From assembly GCA_001789205.1 (NCBI GenBank), contig MFYT01000090.1:1-28374 (forward strand): DNA of 28,374 bases, written 5' to 3'. This DNA comes from Candidatus Raymondbacteria bacterium RIFOXYA2_FULL_49_16 (lineage in GTDB: Bacteria > Fibrobacterota > OXYB2-FULL-49-7 > XYB2-FULL-49-35). The position numbers and the translations under genes are program-made. The notes below the pieces were generated by a model. That model had not been told where the DNA came from, did no database searches, and worked only from the letters and a program-made list of their open reading frames with translations. This document shows positions 22,939-28,374 of this stretch, piece by piece. Position 1 is the first letter of the stretch. Every line of letters begins with the position of its first letter.

Positions 22939-24594
22939 TTAAACCGTCTTCTTTTGTTTTTGATATTCAGTTGGAGATAATTTATTGTATTTCTTAAAGT
23001 TACGCAAAAATATATTCTGATCGTTAAATCCTACAGCAAATCCTATATCAGATATGGTTTTATCAGTTTTATCAAGCATTTCGCATGCCTTTTCCATGCG
23101 GATATCGCGCAGCCGTTGCATGGGCGATATGCCGCGCGCCCGCCTGTATAGTGCGGTCGCATGTGATCTGCTCAAATATACTGCTTTAGCAATATCTTCA
23201 TTAGAAAGGATACTACTCGTATATGCTGTTGCCAGAAAAACATCGATTTTGTCCGCAATCTCATTAATATTTCCCTGCAGCGGTCCTTTTTCTTTTGATC
23301 GGCCAGTCATTCTCATGAAAATTATACCAAATACAATCAGAAGCGCCGCTCCACAACCCACCAGAACTATTAACGGAAACTTCCGTGCAATAGTAAAATG
23401 CAGGGGCGCCAGGTTCTGGACCGCGACACTGTCACTTGTCCGAACAATGCAACCGTGAATCTCCCAAGCCCCTGGCTCAAGGTCACCAGTGATACGAAGT
23501 GCAACTGTTCCCACTCCCCGGTCAGGATAGAAACGATACTTTTTAAAAAGGAATGTAGTGTATGGATATGTGTTTTGGGCTGAAGTGTCCCCTGCAGATG
23601 CGCCTCTCCAGGCATTCAATCCTTCATCTCCCTTGAATGGGACCCGTATTGAATTATAAAGGCTGAACACCATGTTCCTTTTTCTGTTAAAGACGCCGAA
23701 CCGGTCCTCTTTTGAAGTGTCAAAAGATGAGGAACGGACATTCAAATCCAGGTAATCCTTGCGGCCAAACGGCGCAAAGGCCATGTCGAGAAATAACGTA
23801 TCGCCAATATGGAACAGGGTTTTGTTTAGCCTTTGGCTTATGGTTATCTGGTTCATGAGTTTTACAGAAGCCGGCCGTCTTTCAGACACGCTTATATTGT
23901 CAAAACAAATAAATGAAACAGGCGTTCTTTTTGCCTGTTCCGCTCCCAGTTCTACCTTCTCAATCATGGCCGGCATGCCGATCAATTTCCGCGTTCCTGC
24001 GCCAATAAAACGGTTGTCGTACAAAAGTGAATCAATTAAAACCGAGTCTCTGATGCTTATAAAAACGGAAATTGAATGCCACATACCGGGGACAACGCAT
24101 ACCATGGGATTGGGCGGAATGGTCAGCGGATTATCGCCATGTTTTTGCCGCATGAGCATCTTGACAAATACATCGGGGCCCTTCTTTTCCAGCAGCAGCG
24201 CAGGGTTGCCATACAAGACGCTCTGATTACCTGACATGACAAATGAAAGGAGCGTGCACCAGATGTTCGCGCTCGTATCGGCCGTTATGTCGCTCTTATT
24301 GATCTTAAAATCAAACGAGTAATACAATCCAGCCTTCAGTTCAGGCGAATTGAGGGATAAAAGGACCCGTTTTGTGAGTATATAACGGTCGCCGGACGCG
24401 ATCCTGATGCCTTTGGCCCCTGAAGCCGCATATTCATCGCTGACTATCGCCCAATCCTGGACCGGACTTGGGGAAACAATCTCCCATTTCGCGAAGGGAT
24501 TCGGCTCTTCGAAATCCGTGGAAAAAAGCGCGTCCGCATGCGGACATAAAAAAAGACCAAGTATGAAGACCAATGCCAATTGTTTACAAAGCAT
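22939..24594 (-). CDS. Membrane-spanning AraC-family regulator with extracytoplasmic sensor region
   Basis: This 551-aa one-component regulator combines outside sensing and DNA binding. A signal peptide (ALVFILGLFLCPHADA) leads into about 380 residues outside the cytoplasm. Their first part (FSTDFEEPNPFAKWEI..., GLYYSFDFKIN, GMWHSISVFISI, FICFDNISV) reads like a concanavalin/laminin-G-type jelly roll. One TM helix lies at about 405-427 (LIVLVGCGAALLIVFGIIF). The last 124 residues form an AraC DNA-binding domain with two helix-turn-helix units: SNEDIAKAVYLSRSHATALYRRARG, and TISDIGFAVGFNDQNIFLRNFKKYNKLSPTEYQ. It is placed upstream of the esterase operon. It likely senses an external ligand, perhaps a carbohydrate, and activates that operon. 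The start has no clear ribosome-binding site. Confidence 0.88.
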   Translation of the reverse strand: MLCKQLALVFILGLFLCPHADALFSTDFEEPNPFAKWEIVSPSPVQDWAIVSDEYAASGAKGIRIASGDRYILTKRVLLSLNSPELKAGLYYSFDFKINKSDITADTSANIWCTLLSFVMSGNQSVLYGNPALLLEKKGPDVFVKMLMRQKHGDNPLTIPPNPMVCVVPGMWHSISVFISIRDSVLIDSLLYDNRFIGAGTRKLIGMPAMIEKVELGAEQAKRTPVSFICFDNISVSERRPASVKLMNQITISQRLNKTLFHIGDTLFLDMAFAPFGRKDYLDLNVRSSSFDTSKEDRFGVFNRKRNMVFSLYNSIRVPFKGDEGLNAWRGASAGDTSAQNTYPYTTFLFKKYRFYPDRGVGTVALRITGDLEPGAWEIHGCIVRTSDSVAVQNLAPLHFTIARKFPLIVLVGCGAALLIVFGIIFMRMTGRSKEKGPLQGNINEIADKIDVFLATAYTSSILSNEDIAKAVYLSRSHATALYRRARGISPMQRLRDIRMEKACEMLDKTDKTISDIGFAVGFNDQNIFLRNFKKYNKLSPTEYQKQKKTV

Positions 24595-24659
24595 ATGGAA
24601 AAAAATAATCGATTTGGCCAGGCAGAAGAAAATTATTTAAAAAGCGTTAGCCCGGACAC
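24595..24659. other. Short gap before the AraC gene
   Basis: This 65-bp gap separates the stop of the giant beta-helix gene from the AraC start. I see no hairpin with T-run and no convincing promoter, though the tract TTTTTAAATAATTTTC near 24630-24650 (- strand) could be part of one. Confidence 0.35.
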
Positions 24660-27600
24660 TCATTTCACGACAATCATTTTCCGCATCTTCAAGTATTCGT
24701 CACCGATAGAAATGCGATAAACATACACACCCGAGGCAACATACCTGCCATTGTTTGCCTTACAGTTCCATACAACACTGTACCTGTTTGGCGCCTTGTT
24801 GTCAGTCACCAGATTTCTTACCAATTGGCCACGGATATTATATATTTCCAGACGAACAAACAGCTTTTTACCTTCACTAAACCTGCCCGGAACTGAATAA
24901 CAGATCCGTGTCAGGGGATTGAAGGGGTTGGGTACATTCTGCTCAAGGTCGAATGGGAAGACCTTGTCCACGGCTAATACAACGGTATTCTTGTACGCTT
25001 CCGCCAGATAGTACAAGTCAACGCTCTCCAGTTTGTACTCATAGGTCTTGCCCAGCGATACAAATTCGTCCGTGAACTCATAATCCGTACGCAATGCCCT
25101 GGTCAACTGCCCCTTGAGAACAGTGTAATCTGCGATGAGACGGTAGGGGGTGGAGGCTAAGGCTGAGGTCAAGGTTGAGGCTGTCTTTGTCTTGTCCTTA
25201 ACCTCAACCTCGTCCTTGACCTCTCTTCTGTACAAATTAAACCCCAGATTATCGCTCTCGCTCTGCGTTGTCCAGGTCAATTTTGCCGCGCCATTGTCCC
25301 CATAACCCCAAAACCCGCTCATCTCAACCGCAAGGCCGGACGCGGGATCGCCGCAGAAAATGAGAACGCTATCCCGGATTATCCGGTTAATCTGGAAAAC
25401 CACATAATCAGACGCATCGTTCAACGATATATTCACCTCGCCATTGCCTGGCATCAACGTATCTATGATCGTTGCATCTGACACATGCTGTAAAAATACA
25501 CACGTGGGTACGCTTACGTTAGTGTAGTTGTTCATCCGGAACACAGGACAATACCGTTTCCGTCTGTTCGCATGATGGTTGAACCAGAAATAAACCTGGT
25601 TTGCAATGCAATGCAATTCGTACGTTCCGTCTGATTCGTTGAAACCGTCACCGTTGAGATCCCCTTTTTTGTCCGTATCATACCAGCCCTTCCTGTAATC
25701 ATATTTGTCAAACACATGCGGGTCTTGCTTGTCGAGCATGAAATTGTCCAGTTCCGAAGACGCAACATTGTCCGTGGAAAAATCAGCCATGAACGCCTGC
25801 TGATAGGGAGAAACCCCGCTGTTCCAGGCCGTGCGTGTGCCGGTGATCGTTACCCCCCGGTTGCCTGCGCCGGTCGCAGCATAACAGGACGCAAAGGGCG
25901 TTTCGGAAGTCCCGTTCTTATCGCGGTAACCAAGGAAACCGGCGACAAAATCGTGCAGGTTGTCAGCGGCTGTTCCGGTACCGTACAGGCCCCCATATGC
26001 CTTTCCGCTGTTGTTCTGCGCCAGGATTGCCCCTTCGCCTGAATTCTGCGCCACGTAGAATTGAGCGGAAATGGTATCGTCGTCCGCAGCCACATAAGCC
26101 GAATCGTACACAAAGATATGGCCGGAAGGATATACCGTAAATTCGGTGGTTACGGTCGCGTTGTTTCCGCTCATAGGCACAGTGCGTTGGTTGATCCGGT
26201 ATTTCGTGCGCGTAAAGGTCGATTCCACAACCGTGAAGCTGAGTGCGGTTACGCTGGACGAATACCACGATTCGTTCGCGCCATTTTTTCGGTAGATGTT
26301 GAACAGGTTGGACTGGCTTTTGTCAGAGGGGAGAAGTTCAAAGGCCGCTGATACCTGCGAACCCGGGTCAGAGGAGGCGGATTTGAACGAATTGAGCAGA
26401 CCGTCAGTGGTGCTGTTTGAAGCGTTGAAATCAATGAAAAACTGCCGCAGGGAATCAGGCCTGCTTGAAAAATAGCTGCTGGTCGTTGCGCCTGCGCCAA
26501 TGGTCTGGACATAAATGTCATTGCCACTTACCGTGGTGTACTGTTTCGGGAGCGGTTTTCCAGGATTGAACCACGGCACTTCCCAGTGGGTAATGGAATC
26601 AACAGAGCCGCTTTTTGTTGAAGTTGTCGTTATACCGCCGGTATCCAACATGATCGTCACCCTGTCGCTGGGATCCAGATTGGAAAAATCAGCCCGCATA
26701 ATGTAATTGGTTGCGCCTGATACGGAAAAACCCGTTGAAAAACTTATTGTTTTGGCCGTTGTATTTATCGCGCCCGCGCCGCCCACCGTTGAGGTCTCAC
26801 CGGCTTCTATAGAGCCGTCGCCGTCAGTATCGACACATAACTCAACACCCGCCCATTCGCCGTCAGTGAGATTGTTAATATTGGTCAGAGAAAAAACCAT
26901 CTGGCTTATCTGGCTGGAAATTAAACCCCCGGGCGTAAGTCTGAAAGCAAAAACCCCGGCATTGGTTTCCGCGCCTTGGTAGGTGAAAGCGCTGATCACC
27001 TGCCCGGCCGGATGGTTCGACAGCGATAGCGTGCTGTAGAATTCATCCGCCCCTATGTCCGCGGTGGTCCCGGAACGCGCATCCCCGTCAATGTCTGTTT
27101 CGGGAACATTAGCGTCCGAACCTGGCCCAACGCCAGCGTTGTTCGCGTCGTTTTCAGAAACATTTTGCAGATGAAAATCTTCATATCCAGCTGTAATGTT
27201 TGTAAAAACCACCCAATTGCCAGCACCGGGGCTGGGATTGGCCGTTGCCGTCCGGCTTGCAAGCGAACCTGTGCCTGACGCAGTTGCATCTGAAGAAATA
27301 TTGTAAGACTGTGCAGCATCAAAAGCAACAACAAAATCCCTCTTGTACGATGTCCCTGAATGATTGTTCATTGAGATATTGTTTGTCGATAAGCTGCCTA
27401 GACCACATACTTTAATGCCATCATAGTAATTAGCTTCTGCAATATTACAATGGTAGACAGTATTATTGTATGCCTTATGATAACCATCGGACGCATCGCC
27501 ATTAAGCCAGATGCCATCGCCATAACAGTCGTAAACTATATTATTACAAACTGTTACGTAATTGCTCCACCCCCCTATATAATAACCAGCCAAGCCTCCT

Positions 27601-28169
27601 TTAATAATGCAGTTTTTAATAGTATAATAACTCCCATATGCATATCCGGTTACATTATATGAGGTTGTGGTGCTATTGCTTAATTGAAGACCATCTATTA
27701 CTGTATAATTTGGGTAAGTATATAAAGTGCCCCCTGATGAGCTTGACAATACGTATTTGCCTGTGGTCCATTTTCCAGGGTGTCGCTGGCTTGTGTTGCA
27801 TTCAGTGGAAATGTTTGCTGGTGTACAAATTGTTATATAGCGTGTCGCGTCCACGGTCCAGGTTCCGCTTGGTATGCTAACGCCGGTGGCATCTTCACCA
27901 TCGCCATAGCAGGCAATATATAGCTTGGTATCTTTTGACGTTAAGTTCTTTCCATTAAGGTGCGTTGCATCGCCAGCGAGTGGCGAAGTGCCGTTCATGG
28001 CCGCGTTTAAAGAATTGAAAGCGCGTTTGATCGAAATTACCGGTTCGTTTGACACGCCGTCAGGCCATTTGCCTGCAGCGCTGGTCACCCGCCACTGGGT
28101 TGCGGAACTTTTGCGCATCAAATAGACCTTGGCGCCAGTACCAAAAGTGACTTCATCGCCAACACCCAT
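24660..28169 (-). CDS. Giant secreted beta-helix / FN3-like protein with CTD, 5' end damaged or incomplete
   Basis: The 1169-aa frame starts at the first available Met (28169), but the frame is open for 43 more codons to 28298. Those codons read as protein (STHDFKTGSPSISISSGTATFS) and appear to be the true N-terminal domain. No ATG, GTG or TTG exists in them and two stops (TAG TAA) precede. No signal peptide is found. The likely domains in order are an N-terminal beta region, a right-handed beta-helix (VIDGLQLSN, YTIKNCIIKGG, NNIVYDCYGDGIWL) closing with TADIGADEF, then DTDGDGSIEAGE and GDLNGDGFNESDG calcium-type loops, an FN3-like domain (LTWTTQSESDNLGFNLYRRE) and a CTD (VPNPFNPLTRI, IYNIRGQ, SGVYVYRI). 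It would be surface or secreted. It lies 65 bases upstream of the AraC gene and in the same direction. Confidence 0.8.
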   Translation of the reverse strand: MGVGDEVTFGTGAKVYLMRKSSATQWRVTSAAGKWPDGVSNEPVISIKRAFNSLNAAMNGTSPLAGDATHLNGKNLTSKDTKLYIACYGDGEDATGVSIPSGTWTVDATRYITICTPANISTECNTSQRHPGKWTTGKYVLSSSSGGTLYTYPNYTVIDGLQLSNSTTTSYNVTGYAYGSYYTIKNCIIKGGLAGYYIGGWSNYVTVCNNIVYDCYGDGIWLNGDASDGYHKAYNNTVYHCNIAEANYYDGIKVCGLGSLSTNNISMNNHSGTSYKRDFVVAFDAAQSYNISSDATASGTGSLASRTATANPSPGAGNWVVFTNITAGYEDFHLQNVSENDANNAGVGPGSDANVPETDIDGDARSGTTADIGADEFYSTLSLSNHPAGQVISAFTYQGAETNAGVFAFRLTPGGLISSQISQMVFSLTNINNLTDGEWAGVELCVDTDGDGSIEAGETSTVGGAGAINTTAKTISFSTGFSVSGATNYIMRADFSNLDPSDRVTIMLDTGGITTTSTKSGSVDSITHWEVPWFNPGKPLPKQYTTVSGNDIYVQTIGAGATTSSYFSSRPDSLRQFFIDFNASNSTTDGLLNSFKSASSDPGSQVSAAFELLPSDKSQSNLFNIYRKNGANESWYSSSVTALSFTVVESTFTRTKYRINQRTVPMSGNNATVTTEFTVYPSGHIFVYDSAYVAADDDTISAQFYVAQNSGEGAILAQNNSGKAYGGLYGTGTAADNLHDFVAGFLGYRDKNGTSETPFASCYAATGAGNRGVTITGTRTAWNSGVSPYQQAFMADFSTDNVASSELDNFMLDKQDPHVFDKYDYRKGWYDTDKKGDLNGDGFNESDGTYELHCIANQVYFWFNHHANRRKRYCPVFRMNNYTNVSVPTCVFLQHVSDATIIDTLMPGNGEVNISLNDASDYVVFQINRIIRDSVLIFCGDPASGLAVEMSGFWGYGDNGAAKLTWTTQSESDNLGFNLYRREVKDEVEVKDKTKTASTLTSALASTPYRLIADYTVLKGQLTRALRTDYEFTDEFVSLGKTYEYKLESVDLYYLAEAYKNTVVLAVDKVFPFDLEQNVPNPFNPLTRICYSVPGRFSEGKKLFVRLEIYNIRGQLVRNLVTDNKAPNRYSVVWNCKANNGRYVASGVYVYRISIGDEYLKMRKMIVVK
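25165..25223 (-). repeat. Imperfect palindromic insertion in the FN3-like domain
   Basis: GAGGTCAAGG (25165-25174) pairs with CCTTGACCTC (25214-25223). The stem extends with TTGAGG/CCTCAA after a six-base bulge. The DNA encodes a Lys/Glu/Thr-rich peptide (VKDEVEVKDKTKTASTLT) between NLGFNLYRRE and PYRLIADY, where FN3-like domains normally have a short hairpin loop. Confidence 0.65.
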
Positions 28170-28374
28170 GCTGTCGTTTGTTGGCGCTGTGGAGAATGTC
28201 GCGGTCCCGGAAGAAATCGATATGCTGGGAGAACCTGTCTTAAAATCGTGGGTGCTTGTGCCTACGGAGAAAAAGAGGCTGCAGGGACTAGCGTGAGTTT
28301 ACTATAAATAAGTGATTTCTGGTTTGGTAAGCGGACCGTAGCTGATTGCAGGACAATCAGTTATGGTCCGTTTT
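28170..28374. other. Right edge: upstream region of the giant gene
   Basis: 28170-28298 continues the reading frame of the giant gene without a start codon. Beyond it, 28299-28374 holds two in-frame stops (- strand) and the terminal hairpin. I see no other supported gene. Confidence 0.5.
28332..28374 (+). terminator. 17-bp-stem hairpin followed by TTTT
   Basis: CGGACCGTAGCTGATTG (28332-28348) pairs along its full length with CAATCAGTTATGGTCCG (28354-28370), using two G-U pairs, with a five-base loop. TTTT follows up to the window edge. As RNA it folds perfectly only on the + strand; on the - strand the same sites give A-C mismatches. No + gene is seen just upstream, so it may terminate an antisense or unseen RNA, or be a palindromic repeat. 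Confidence 0.45.

Overview
This window looks like chromosomal DNA from a bacterium of the FCB group. Fibrobacterota, Chitinispirillia or a related candidate phylum is my best guess, not a proof. The clue is a set of secreted proteins that end in a C-terminal sorting-type domain (PNPFNP..., then IYNxxGR, WDAS, SG.Y and a final KxxxLxK/VK). This is the FlgD-like / type IX-style CTD common in these phyla. No rRNA, tRNA, CRISPR array or transposase was seen.

Left part (+ strand, 1-3900). A three-gene ABC sugar importer lacks an ATPase: a membrane-anchored solute-binding protein (287-1633), a MalF-type permease (1626-2522) and a MalG-type permease (2519-3325), all overlapping. A BrnT/BrnA toxin-antitoxin pair follows (3387-3894). 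Next comes about 570 bp with no convincing gene but with a REP-like hairpin. After it (- strand) lies a GLUG-repeat secreted protein split by an in-frame amber codon (4469-6043), about 390 bp of non-coding DNA with a second GC-rich hairpin, and an AAA_14/DUF4143 ATPase (6432-7601).

Central block (- strand, read from 24594 down to 7728). About 17 kb of co-directional, closely packed genes: a membrane-spanning AraC regulator with a periplasmic sensor region; two paralogous secreted alpha/beta-hydrolase esterases; two PQQ-type beta-propeller proteins; a secreted protein with an Ig-like domain and a probable propeller; a LarA-family nickel-pincer racemase/epimerase homologue; an orphan OmpR-type response regulator; a secreted beta-helix protein; an NCS1-type permease; and a 57-aa two-TM protein whose start overlaps the permease stop. 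My working model (inference) is an operon under the AraC sensor. Secreted esterase and beta-helix proteins would act on an external polymer or ester. The permease would bring in a small product and the LarA homologue would isomerise it. The intergenic region before the first esterase holds a perfect tandem 19-bp repeat and a promoter-like pair.

Right end (- strand, 24660-28298). A very large secreted beta-helix / fibronectin-like protein has an open frame that lacks a signal peptide and usable start. A 17-bp-stem hairpin followed by TTTT lies at the window edge.

The most unusual pattern is that several coding sequences carry short palindromic DNA elements as in-frame insertions in loops of their C-terminal domains. 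Two of these elements (9516-9566 and 13091-13142) sit at the same structural position, in the same reading frame, in two different genes.
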